From Pseudosulfitobacter pseudonitzschiae (GTDB lineage: Bacteria; Pseudomonadota; Alphaproteobacteria; Rhodobacterales; Rhodobacteraceae): a DNA stretch of 64,000 bases. The notes under the pieces were generated by a model, which saw only the letters and a list, made by a program, of their open reading frames with translations, made no database searches and was not told where the DNA came from. Every line of letters starts with the position of its first letter. The stretch's first letter is position 1. The translations under genes and the position numbers were made by a program. Location of the stretch: positions 1,426,001 to 1,490,000 of the forward strand of contig NZ_CP022415.1 in assembly GCF_002222635.1 (NCBI RefSeq). Reading direction: 5' to 3'. Below, piece after piece: positions 43,731 to 52,196 of the stretch.

Positions 43731-45371
43731 ATGTCAGACACCGACAATCACGGCATACCATCACCAGATGGTACAGCCGATGTCATCGACACCGATTACG
43801 AGATCGGACAAGATAATTTCGAAACCCAGATCGGCCGCTTTGGTCTGGACATTCACAACCCCGTATTCGCAATTTCGGGCGCGGCCATCGTGGCCTTTGT
43901 CCTTTATACGCTGTTGCTGCCCGAGCAGGCGGCATCGGTGTTCCAGTCGATGTTTTCCTTTACCACCACCAACTTTGACTGGTTCTTGATTGGCGCTGCC
44001 GACATCGTGGTGATCTTTGCGCTGCTGTTGATCATAACACCCTACGGTTCGGTCAGGTTGGGCGGTGCCGAGGCAAAGCCGGATTACTCCTATTTGGGCT
44101 GGTTCGCGATGCTGTTCGCTGCTGGCATGGGCATCGGCCTGATGTTCTATGGCGTGTCCGAGCCTTTGACGCATTTTTCGACCGCATTCGGTGAAACTGC
44201 GACAGAAAACGGCCTGCGCACCGACTGGGCGCCGCTGGGTGGTGCCACAGGGGACGAGCCGGGTTCGGTCCGCTTGGGCATGGCCGCTACGATCTATCAC
44301 TGGGCGCTGCACCCTTGGGCGATCTATGCCACCGTTGCTTTGGCGCTGGCGCTGTTCACCTATAACAAAGGTCTGCCGCTGACGATTCGTTCGGCGTTTT
44401 ATCCGATTCTGGGCGAACGTGTCTGGGGCTGGCCTGGCCACCTGATCGACATCATCGCGGTGTTTGCAACGCTGTTCGGTCTGGCCACTTCGTTGGGCTT
44501 TGGCGCAACGCAGGCCAACGCCGGTCTGAACGAACTGTTTGGAGTGCCGATTGGAAACACCACCGAAGTGATACTGATCACCGTTATCACCGCCGTGGCG
44601 CTGGTGTCGGTGCTGCGCGGCCTTGATGGCGGCGTGAAGGTGCTGAGCGAAATCAACATGGGGCTGGCCGGTTTGCTGGCGCTCTTTACGCTGATCGTCG
44701 GACCGACGGCCTTTCTGATCTCGTTCTTTTGGGACAGCCTGAAAGCTTATGTCGAATATCTGCCGATGCTGTCGAACCCGTTCGGTCGTGCGGACGTGAA
44801 CTATTCCCAAGGCTGGACTGCGTTTTATTGGGCATGGTGGATCAGCTGGTCGCCCTTTGTCGGCATGTTCATTGCCCGGGTCAGCCGCGGTCGCACGGTG
44901 CGTGAATTCGTGGTTTGCGTTCTGTTGATCCCTTCAATGGTTTGTGTACTGTGGATGTCCATCTTTGGTGGCACCGCGATCCATCAGGTGCTGAGCGACG
45001 GCTATACCGGTGCTCAGGACGCCGATCTGCCATTGCAACTGTTCCGGATGCTGGACCAGTTGCCGCTGGCCTCGATCACTTCGTTTATCGGTATCGTGCT
45101 GGTGGTGGTGTTCTTTGTCACCTCGTCGGACTCGGGCAGCCTTGTGATCGACACGATCACTGCTGGCGGCAAGGTTGACGCGCCGATGCCGCAACGGGTG
45201 TTCTGGTGCATCTTCGAAGGGGCTGTGGCCATCGCGCTGCTGCTTGGTGGAGGACTGGCAGCGCTTCAGTCAATGGTGATCTCGACGGGGTTGCTGTTTA
45301 CGGTGGTACTGTTGGTTATGTGCTGGTGCATCTTCCGAGGATTGCAAAGCGAACGCGCAAATATGCGCTAA
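43731..45371 (+). CDS. BCCT-family betaine/choline/DMSP transporter
   Basis: A 546-residue secondary carrier with twelve membrane helices. The Gly-rich TM3 stretch GMGIGLMFYGVSEPLTHF matches the substrate and sodium region of BetP. The family signature WTAFYWAWWISWSPFVGMFIARVSRGRT lies at about 365-392 (given here in two pieces, WTAFYWAWWISW and SPFVGMFIARVSRGRT). The N-terminus is acidic and there is no long regulatory C-terminus. Substrates may be glycine betaine, choline, carnitine or DMSP. acuI nearby favours DMSP. It is separated from HIT by 174 bases. Confidence 0.92.
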   Translation: MSDTDNHGIPSPDGTADVIDTDYEIGQDNFETQIGRFGLDIHNPVFAISGAAIVAFVLYTLLLPEQAASVFQSMFSFTTTNFDWFLIGAADIVVIFALLLIITPYGSVRLGGAEAKPDYSYLGWFAMLFAAGMGIGLMFYGVSEPLTHFSTAFGETATENGLRTDWAPLGGATGDEPGSVRLGMAATIYHWALHPWAIYATVALALALFTYNKGLPLTIRSAFYPILGERVWGWPGHLIDIIAVFATLFGLATSLGFGATQANAGLNELFGVPIGNTTEVILITVITAVALVSVLRGLDGGVKVLSEINMGLAGLLALFTLIVGPTAFLISFFWDSLKAYVEYLPMLSNPFGRADVNYSQGWTAFYWAWWISWSPFVGMFIARVSRGRTVREFVVCVLLIPSMVCVLWMSIFGGTAIHQVLSDGYTGAQDADLPLQLFRMLDQLPLASITSFIGIVLVVVFFVTSSDSGSLVIDTITAGGKVDAPMPQRVFWCIFEGAVAIALLLGGGLAALQSMVISTGLLFTVVLLVMCWCIFRGLQSERANMR

Positions 45372-45380
45372 AAGCCAAAA

Positions 45381-45407
45381 CAGGGCCGTCCCATCCGGGC
45401 GGCCCTG
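45381..45407 (+). terminator. Hairpin after the BCCT gene
   Basis: CAGGGCCG at 45381-45388 pairs with CGGCCCTG at 45400-45407. It lies ten bases after the stop. No T run follows. Confidence 0.5.
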
Positions 45408-45525
45408 ATCCACTTTACCGTTCATCCGTCACGCTGAAAGCGCGCTTTCGGTCTGGTAAAGCAAGCCCCCAGAGCCCGCTTTTTGCTGTCTTGACCTTTT
45501 CGCGCGACGAAACCACCTTGCACAT

Positions 45526-46728
45526 ATGACAATAGATACAGACTGGGTTCGCGCCCAATTCCCCGCCTTTTCGCAGCCCGCCCTTCAAGGGCAGGCCTTT
45601 TTTGAAAACGCTGGTGGCAGTTATACTTGCCAGCCGGTGATCGACCGGCTGACGCGGTTTTACACCGAACGCAAGGTCCAGCCCTATGGTGCCTTCGAGG
45701 CCAGCCGTCTGGGTGGCGAAGAGATGGACGAAGCCCGCCGCCGCATGGCCACCATTCTGGGCGTCGAGACCGACGAACTGAGTTTCGGCCCGTCGACCAC
45801 GCAGAACACCTATGTGCTGGCGCAGGCCTTTGCCCAGATGATGAAACCGGGCGAGGCGATCATTGTGACCAATCAGGATCACGAGGCCAACAGCGGCCCG
45901 TGGCGCAGGCTCGTCGAACGGGGTATCGAAGTGCGTGAATGGCAGATCAACCCCGAGACCGGCAAGCTGGAGATCGAAAAGCTTGAGGCGCTGCTGGACG
46001 ACAACGTGCGTCTGGTCTGCTTTCCCCATTGTTCGAACGTGGTGGGCGAGATCAACCCTGTGGTCGAGATTTCTGCCGCCGCCCATGCTGCGGGTGCCTT
46101 TGTCTGCGTGGACGGGGTGTCTTATGCGCCGCACGGCTTTGCCGATGTGGGCGATCTAGGCCCCGATATCTATCTGTTTTCGGCCTATAAAACCTATGGT
46201 CCGCATCAGGGGCTGATGGTGATGCGCCGCGCTTTGGGGCAGTTGTTGCCCAATCAGGGGCATTATTTCAACGGCGATAGTTTGTACAAACGCTTTACGC
46301 CCGCAGGGCCGGATCACGCCCAGGTGGCAGCCTGTGCGGGCATGGCCGATTATGTCGATGCCTTTGCTGCGCATCACAACACAGACGTGCGCGGTGTGCA
46401 TGACGTAATGCGCGACCACGAAACGAAACTGCTGCAATATATGCTGGACACTCTGCGGGGCCGGAACGACCTGCGTATTCTGGGCCCGACCGATGCCGCC
46501 AGCCGCGCCCCCACTGTGGCGTTGGATCTGGGACGTGCAGCCAAACCCGTGGCGCAGGCGCTGGCCAAACATGGCATCATGACCGCAGGCGACGATTTCT
46601 ATGCCGTACGCGCGCTTGAGGCGATGGGGATTGACCCCGCCCAAGGCGTGTTGCGGTTGTCGTTCACCCACTACACCACGCAAGCCGAGATAGATCAGGC
46701 GCTAACGGCACTGGATGCGGTGCTGTAA
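45526..46728 (+). CDS. Class V aminotransferase, cysteine-desulfurase-like
   Basis: A 400-residue PLP enzyme. The PLP Lys222 is in LFSAYKTYGPHQG, Asp196 in CVDGVS contacts the ring nitrogen, and His119 is in NQDHEANSGPW. The order matches the TIGR01976-like 'cysteine desulfurase family' group, which lacks a clear Cys-containing catalytic loop. It may act on selenocysteine, cysteine or kynurenine-like substrates. It stands alone between the BCCT gene and phr. Confidence 0.88.
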   Translation: MTIDTDWVRAQFPAFSQPALQGQAFFENAGGSYTCQPVIDRLTRFYTERKVQPYGAFEASRLGGEEMDEARRRMATILGVETDELSFGPSTTQNTYVLAQAFAQMMKPGEAIIVTNQDHEANSGPWRRLVERGIEVREWQINPETGKLEIEKLEALLDDNVRLVCFPHCSNVVGEINPVVEISAAAHAAGAFVCVDGVSYAPHGFADVGDLGPDIYLFSAYKTYGPHQGLMVMRRALGQLLPNQGHYFNGDSLYKRFTPAGPDHAQVAACAGMADYVDAFAAHHNTDVRGVHDVMRDHETKLLQYMLDTLRGRNDLRILGPTDAASRAPTVALDLGRAAKPVAQALAKHGIMTAGDDFYAVRALEAMGIDPAQGVLRLSFTHYTTQAEIDQALTALDAVL

Positions 46729-46792
46729 ACGCTTGACGCCGTCGGGAACGGGCTAAATTGCCCTGAGAAATCTCAACGGGGGAAAACTGCGC

Positions 46793-48214
46793 GTGACCAA
46801 GACTTTGCCAACCATCCTGTGGTATCGCCGCGACTTGCGGCTGAGCGATCATGCAGCGTTGACGGCCGCGTGCAAGCATGGCGGGCCGGTGATTGCGGTG
46901 TTTGTCCACGATGACCTCAGCGACGGGCTGGGAGCTGCGCCGAAATGGCGGCTGGGTCTGGGTGTGGCCGAACTGGCCGATACGCTGCGGGACAAGGGCA
47001 GCCGCCTGATCCTGCGGCGCGGCAAGGCATTGAACGTGCTGCGCGCACTGGTTGCCGAGACGGGGGCGGGGGCGGTTTATTGGTCGCGGCTTTATGATCC
47101 CGACAGCATCGCGCGCGACACAGCGGTGAAAGAGGCACTGAAATCCGACGGCATCGAGGCGAAATCCTTTGGCGGGCATCTGATGTTCGAGCCTTGGACC
47201 GTCGAGACCGGCACGGGCGGGTTTTACAAGGTTTACACGCCGTTCTGGAACAACGTGAAATCACGCGAGGTCGAAGCGCCTTTGCCCGCACCCGCGACCA
47301 TTCCTGCCCCCGAAGTATGGCCTGACAGCGACAGCATGGACGACTGGCAAATGGGGGCCACAATGAACCGCGGGGCCGACGTGGTGCGCCCCTTTGTTCA
47401 GCTGGGTGAGGCAGCAGCACAGGCGCGGCTGGGCCATTTCATCGCCCATATCGTTCAGGATTACAAAGCCTTGCGCGATATTCCCGGTGCGGACGGCACA
47501 TCGAACCTGAGTGAAAATCTGGCCTTGGGCGAAATCACCCCGCACCAGTGTTGGCACGCAGGCCAGCGCGCGCGACACGAAGGCAAACAAGGCGCCGAGA
47601 CGTTTCTGAAAGAAGTGGTCTGGCGCGAGTTTGCCTATCACCTGATGCATCACACGCCGCGCATCCTGACCGATAACTGGCGCGAAGACTGGGACGCATT
47701 CCCCTGGCAAGACGACGCACGGACTTCTGAGGTTCAGGCATGGAAAATGGGCCGCACCGGTATCCCCTTTGTCGATGCGGCCATGCGCGAATTGTATGTG
47801 ACCGGCAGAATGCACAACCGCGGGCGAATGATCGTGGCCAGCTATCTGACCAAACACCTGATGACCCATTGGCGCATCGGGTTGGACTGGTTCGAAGACT
47901 GCTTGATCGACTGGGATCCGGCCAGCAATGCGATGGGCTGGCAATGGTCCGCAGGGTCGGGGCCGGACGCCACGCCCTATTTCCGTGTGTTCAATCCGGT
48001 CACACAATTGGACAAATTCGACAAAAACCGCGAATATGTCAGCCGTTGGATCGCCGAAGGGCGCGCAAACCCGCATGACGACGCGCTGGCGTTCTTTGAC
48101 GCAATGCCCCGTCATTGGGGCCTATCGCCCGACGACGGCTATCCCGATCCGGTCGTGCCGGTCGATCAGGGCCGCCACCGCGCATTGGAAGCCTATGAAA
48201 AAAGGGAGTTTTGA
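46793..48214 (+). CDS. phr: Deoxyribodipyrimidine photolyase
   Basis: A 473-residue FAD enzyme that uses blue light to split cyclobutane pyrimidine dimers. The antenna domain starts ILWYRRDLRLSDHAAL. FAD-domain landmarks are SNLSENLALGEITPHQ, WREFAYHLMHHTPR and ELYVTGRMHNRGRMIVAS, then WDPASNAMGWQWSAGSGPDA with the electron-transfer Trp residues. Translation begins at GTG 46793 after GGGGG. cfa follows after 65 bases; in Rhodobacter phrA and cfaA both belong to the RpoE-controlled response to singlet oxygen. Confidence 0.96.
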   Translation: MTKTLPTILWYRRDLRLSDHAALTAACKHGGPVIAVFVHDDLSDGLGAAPKWRLGLGVAELADTLRDKGSRLILRRGKALNVLRALVAETGAGAVYWSRLYDPDSIARDTAVKEALKSDGIEAKSFGGHLMFEPWTVETGTGGFYKVYTPFWNNVKSREVEAPLPAPATIPAPEVWPDSDSMDDWQMGATMNRGADVVRPFVQLGEAAAQARLGHFIAHIVQDYKALRDIPGADGTSNLSENLALGEITPHQCWHAGQRARHEGKQGAETFLKEVVWREFAYHLMHHTPRILTDNWREDWDAFPWQDDARTSEVQAWKMGRTGIPFVDAAMRELYVTGRMHNRGRMIVASYLTKHLMTHWRIGLDWFEDCLIDWDPASNAMGWQWSAGSGPDATPYFRVFNPVTQLDKFDKNREYVSRWIAEGRANPHDDALAFFDAMPRHWGLSPDDGYPDPVVPVDQGRHRALEAYEKREF

Positions 48215-48279
48215 AACTAAACGGCTAAACTCAACGTATAAATAACAACGCGCCACAAAGGCGCGGTTAGAATAACGAC

Positions 48280-49500
48280 ATGGACACCGATATGATCCTG
48301 ACCACAACCGAAAGCCAAACCAATCTTCCCCGCTACTTCGCACGCGTCTTTGCCATGACCAAAAGCATGAACAACGGTCGCGTAGACTTTGTATTACCCG
48401 ATGGCAGAACCTTTCGGGCCGAAGGGCAGAACCCCGGACCTGTGGCAGAACTGCGCATTCACAACAACGACCTGTTCGCCCGCCTGATCCGCGAGGGCGA
48501 CTTGGGCTTTTGCGATGCCTATCTGGATGAATGGTGGTCAACGCCCGATTTGCAGGCGTTTATGGATCTGGTTCACGCCGACAACGACAGCATCTATGAC
48601 GGTTTTCCGGGCATGGGTCTGGTGCGTATGGCCGAACAGTTCCGGTTCTGGCTACAGCGCAACCACAAGAAACAGGCGCGCAAGAACATCAGCTATCACT
48701 ATGATCTGGGTAACGAATTTTACAGGCTGTGGTTGGATGACACGATGACCTATTCCTCGGCGCTTTTCGCCACCGGACAGGAAAGCCACGAGGCCGCGCA
48801 AATTGCCAAATACGCCAGCATGATCGACCAGATGGGCGCGCAACCGGGCGATCATATTCTGGAAATCGGCTGTGGTTGGGGTGGCTTTGCCGAATATGCC
48901 GCCAAGGAGCGCGGCCTGCGTGTAACGGGTCTGACCATCAGCAAAGAACAGATCAATTATGCCCGCGACCGCATTGAAAAGGCTGGACTTTCCGACATGG
49001 TCGACTTCAAGCTGCAGGATTATCGCGACGAAAAGGGCACCTATGACGGCATCGCCAGCATCGAGATGTTCGAGGCTGTGGGCGAAAAATACTGGCCTGC
49101 CTACTTCACCACCGTGCGCGACCGGCTGAAGCCGGGTAAGAATGCCACCTTGCAGATCATTACGGTGCAGGACCGCCGCTGGGAGGTCTACAAACGGGGT
49201 GTGGATTTCATTCAGAAATACATTTTTCCGGGCGGTATGCTGCCCAGCCCCAAGGCGCTGCGCGCGCAGGTCGTCAAAGCAGGGCTGAGCATTGAACGCT
49301 CGATCGAATTTGGCCCCAGCTACTCTATCAGCCTGCGCCGCTGGCATGACACGTTCAATGAACGCTGGGACCAGATTGCCGCGATGGGCTTTGACGACCG
49401 GTTTCGTCGGATGTGGAATTTTTACCTGACCTCTTGTGCTGCGACCTTTGAAAGTGCCAACTGCGACGTGACACAGATCACGATCAAACGGCCCGTCTGA
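48280..49500 (+). CDS. cfa: Cyclopropane-fatty-acyl-phospholipid synthase
   Basis: A 406-residue SAM enzyme that adds a methylene to double bonds of membrane lipids. The SAM motif is HILEIGCGWGGFAEYAA. Catalytic-domain features include NISYHYDLGNEFYRLWLDD, MTYSSALF and the GQDR-like segment after IEMFEAVGEKYWP. The N-terminal lipid-binding part is shorter than in E. coli. It follows phr. Confidence 0.94.
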   Translation: MDTDMILTTTESQTNLPRYFARVFAMTKSMNNGRVDFVLPDGRTFRAEGQNPGPVAELRIHNNDLFARLIREGDLGFCDAYLDEWWSTPDLQAFMDLVHADNDSIYDGFPGMGLVRMAEQFRFWLQRNHKKQARKNISYHYDLGNEFYRLWLDDTMTYSSALFATGQESHEAAQIAKYASMIDQMGAQPGDHILEIGCGWGGFAEYAAKERGLRVTGLTISKEQINYARDRIEKAGLSDMVDFKLQDYRDEKGTYDGIASIEMFEAVGEKYWPAYFTTVRDRLKPGKNATLQIITVQDRRWEVYKRGVDFIQKYIFPGGMLPSPKALRAQVVKAGLSIERSIEFGPSYSISLRRWHDTFNERWDQIAAMGFDDRFRRMWNFYLTSCAATFESANCDVTQITIKRPV

Positions 49501-49548
49501 TAACGAGCCGGCATTTACCCCGCCAAAACGCGGGCAAATCGGGGGAAA

Positions 49549-49992
49549 TTGATGCCCGACGCAGCACGGCTGGTTGCAGCCATATGTCTGGCCATTCTGG
49601 CCTTTGTCGTTTCGGGGCAAATTGTGCCCTTGATGCCGGAAAGCACTGATTTCGGTTACTTTCTTTATGTGAACATCATTCTTGGTGCACTGGTCGGCTG
49701 GTTCGTCATGGGCAGTCGCGCGGGGCGCGGTGTGACACCGGCGATCAACAACGGGCTGACCGGTGTGATGGTTTTTGTGCTGTGGGGGCTGTTCATTCAG
49801 GCCGTCAATGAAATGATCCGTCTGGCCATGCGCAACCGCTTTGACGGCCCGTTAGAGGCGATTGTAGCCACCTTTGAAATCGGGGCGAAATTCGGTTTGA
49901 TCCTCTTGGTGCCCGTGGTTATTGCAACGTTGATTGTCGGGGCAGTTCTGGCAGGACTGGCAACAGAAGTTGCATGGCGAAAGTGGCGTTGA
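49549..49992 (+). CDS. trgA: TrgA-like tellurite resistance membrane protein
   Basis: A 147-residue protein with four predicted helices. Overall sequence and gene order (trgA, trgB, cysK) match the tellurite locus described in Rhodobacter sphaeroides. The helices are near 8-26, 38-55, 68-88 and 112-138. Its biochemical action is unknown. It starts the trgA-trgB-cysK-mscS-alaX operon and ends four bases before trgB. Confidence 0.85.
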   Translation: MMPDAARLVAAICLAILAFVVSGQIVPLMPESTDFGYFLYVNIILGALVGWFVMGSRAGRGVTPAINNGLTGVMVFVLWGLFIQAVNEMIRLAMRNRFDGPLEAIVATFEIGAKFGLILLVPVVIATLIVGAVLAGLATEVAWRKWR

Positions 49993-49996
49993 TCGG

Positions 49997-51106
49997 ATGA
50001 ATAACCTGTTTTTCTACGGCTCGCTGCGGCATCTGCCGCTGCTTGAGGTTGTGCTGGGCATGCCCGCCGCTGATCTGGACATCTCGCAGGCGACGTTGCC
50101 GGATCATGCGGCAATGTCTGTCGACGAGGGGCCGTTTCCGACCATCTTGGCGCAGACTGGTGCTGCGGCCAGCGGCATTTTGGTGCATGGGCTAAGCGAT
50201 GTGCAGATCGCGCGGCTGGATTTTTACGAGGGCGGCTTTGCATTTGATCTGCGGCAGGTCACGCTGGCAGACGGGCAGGGCGCGCGGGTTTACTTTCCTG
50301 CGACCGACAGGTTGACCACAACAGGGCCGTGGTCGCTGGCCACATGGCAGGCCGACTGGGCCGCTTTGTCGGTGATCGCCGCGCGCGAGGTTATGGGATA
50401 TTTCGGGGAACGCGATGCGTCGGAAGTGGCGAGCATGTTCCCGATGATCCGTTCACGTGCCGTGGCACAGATGAACGCAGCGCGGTCCAAACATGGTGTG
50501 ATGACCACACAGGGCAAAGTAGAAATCTTGGACCGGACAAGGGTTTACGCGGACTTCTTCGCCTTTGACGAGGTCACGTTGCGCCACGAGCAGTTCTCGG
50601 GCGGCATGACAGATCCACTGTTACGCGGCATCTTTATTGCCGCGGACGCAGCAATTGTGCTGCCCTATGATCCGGTGCGTGACCGCGTGATGTTGGTTGA
50701 ACAAATCCGTATGGGTCCGCTGGGGCGCGGCGACCGCAGCCTGTGGCAGTTGGAACCTGTTGCAGGGCGCATCGACGCGGGCGAAACTGCCGAACAGGCC
50801 GCACTGCGCGAGGCACAGGAAGAGGCGAACCTGACCCTGACCCGTCTGCTGCCTGTGGCAGAAACCTACGCCTCGCCCGGCAATGCGACCGAATTTCATT
50901 ACATCTATGTCGGTCTTGCCGATCTGCCTGACAACATCACCGGTGTGTCGGGCAAGGCCGAAGAATCCGAGGACATTCGCAGCCACATCATCAGTTTTGA
51001 CGCGCTGATGCAGATGGTTGACACTATGCAAGCCGCCAACGCGCCACTGGTCGTCGCAGCCCTCTGGCTGGCACGCCATCGTGATCGCTTGCGCAAGCCC
51101 GCTTGA
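49997..51106 (+). CDS. trgB: TrgB-like fusion of gamma-glutamylcyclotransferase-like and Nudix domains
   Basis: A 369-residue two-domain protein. Residues 1-150 start NNLFFYGSLRHLPLLEVVLG, typical of the AIG2/GGCT-like fold. Residues 190-369 are a Nudix hydrolase, with the box GRIDAGETAEQAALREAQEEANL near 270; the final G of the consensus is Asn. ATG 49997 is chosen because it begins the GGCT motif. It would hydrolyse an ADP-ribose-like nucleotide diphosphate. In R. sphaeroides trgB gives tellurite resistance with trgA. Confidence 0.9.
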   Translation: MNNLFFYGSLRHLPLLEVVLGMPAADLDISQATLPDHAAMSVDEGPFPTILAQTGAAASGILVHGLSDVQIARLDFYEGGFAFDLRQVTLADGQGARVYFPATDRLTTTGPWSLATWQADWAALSVIAAREVMGYFGERDASEVASMFPMIRSRAVAQMNAARSKHGVMTTQGKVEILDRTRVYADFFAFDEVTLRHEQFSGGMTDPLLRGIFIAADAAIVLPYDPVRDRVMLVEQIRMGPLGRGDRSLWQLEPVAGRIDAGETAEQAALREAQEEANLTLTRLLPVAETYASPGNATEFHYIYVGLADLPDNITGVSGKAEESEDIRSHIISFDALMQMVDTMQAANAPLVVAALWLARHRDRLRKPA

Positions 51107-51161
51107 GAATACGGCCCCGCAGGGTTACATCCAATCAAAGACACCGCACGAGGAAACTGCC

Positions 51162-52196
51162 ATGCGCATTGCAAACGATCTGGCCGAGGCCATTGGAAAC
51201 ACCCCGCTGATCAAACTGCGTCAGGCCAGTGAAGAAACCGGTTGTACCATTCTGGGCAAGGCCGAGTTCATGAACCCCGGCCAATCAGTCAAGGATCGTG
51301 CGGCCCTGTTCATCATCCGCGACGCCATCGCCCGCGGCGAACTGCGTCCGGGCGGCACCATTGTCGAGGGCACAGCCGGCAACACCGGCATCGGTCTGGC
51401 GCTGGTCGGCTCTTCTTTGGGCTTTCGCACCGTCATCGTGATCCCCGAAACGCAGAGTCAGGAAAAAAAAGACATGCTGCGTCTGGCTGGGGCAGAGCTG
51501 ATACAGGTGCCCGCCGCGCCCTATCGTAATCCGAACAACTTTGTGCGCTATTCGGGTCGTTTGGCTGCCGAACTCGCCAAAACCGAACCAAATGGTGCAA
51601 TCTGGGCCAATCAGTTCGACAACGTGGCAAACCGTCAGGCTCACGTCGAAACCACCGGCCCCGAGATATGGGAACAAACCGGCGGCAAGGTGGACGGTTT
51701 TGTCGCTGCCGTGGGGTCTGGTGGGACTTTGGCCGGTGTTGCCGAATCCCTCCAACCCAAGGGCGTAAAAATCGGTCTGGCTGACCCCGACGGGGCAGCG
51801 CTTTATAATTTCTACGATCACGGCAATCTGAGCGTGACCGACGGCTCTTCCATCAACGAAGGCATCGGGCAGGTGCGCATCACCAAGAACCTTGAAGGGT
51901 TTACGCCCAATTTTGCATGGAACATCCACGATGACGAAGCACTGCCCATCGTGTTTGATCTGCTTGAGCATGAAGGGCTGTGTCTGGGGGGGTCGTCCGG
52001 TATCAACGTGGCCGGTGCGATCCGCATGGCCCGCGAGATGGGTCCGGGGCATACCATTGTGACCATTCTGTGTGATTATGGCACACGCTATCAGTCCAAA
52101 CTGTTCAACCCCGATTTCCTGCGCGAAAAGGGGCTGCCGGTTGCCGACTGGATGACCCAAGCACCGTCCAGCATTCCCGGCGTCTTCGAGGATTGA
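51162..52196 (+). CDS. cysK: Cysteine synthase (O-acetylserine sulfhydrylase)
   Basis: A 344-residue PLP enzyme. The PLP Lys44 is in GQSVKDRAA, the substrate loop is EGTAGNTGIG, and the phosphate loop is VGSGGTLAG. It makes cysteine from O-acetylserine and sulfide. It is longer than the usual 310-320 residues through a C-terminal extension (LREKGLPVADWMTQAPS). The ATG at 51162 has CGAGGA upstream. Its place behind trgB matches the known tellurite locus, where sulfide and cysteine flux affect resistance. Confidence 0.93.
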   Translation: MRIANDLAEAIGNTPLIKLRQASEETGCTILGKAEFMNPGQSVKDRAALFIIRDAIARGELRPGGTIVEGTAGNTGIGLALVGSSLGFRTVIVIPETQSQEKKDMLRLAGAELIQVPAAPYRNPNNFVRYSGRLAAELAKTEPNGAIWANQFDNVANRQAHVETTGPEIWEQTGGKVDGFVAAVGSGGTLAGVAESLQPKGVKIGLADPDGAALYNFYDHGNLSVTDGSSINEGIGQVRITKNLEGFTPNFAWNIHDDEALPIVFDLLEHEGLCLGGSSGINVAGAIRMAREMGPGHTIVTILCDYGTRYQSKLFNPDFLREKGLPVADWMTQAPSSIPGVFED

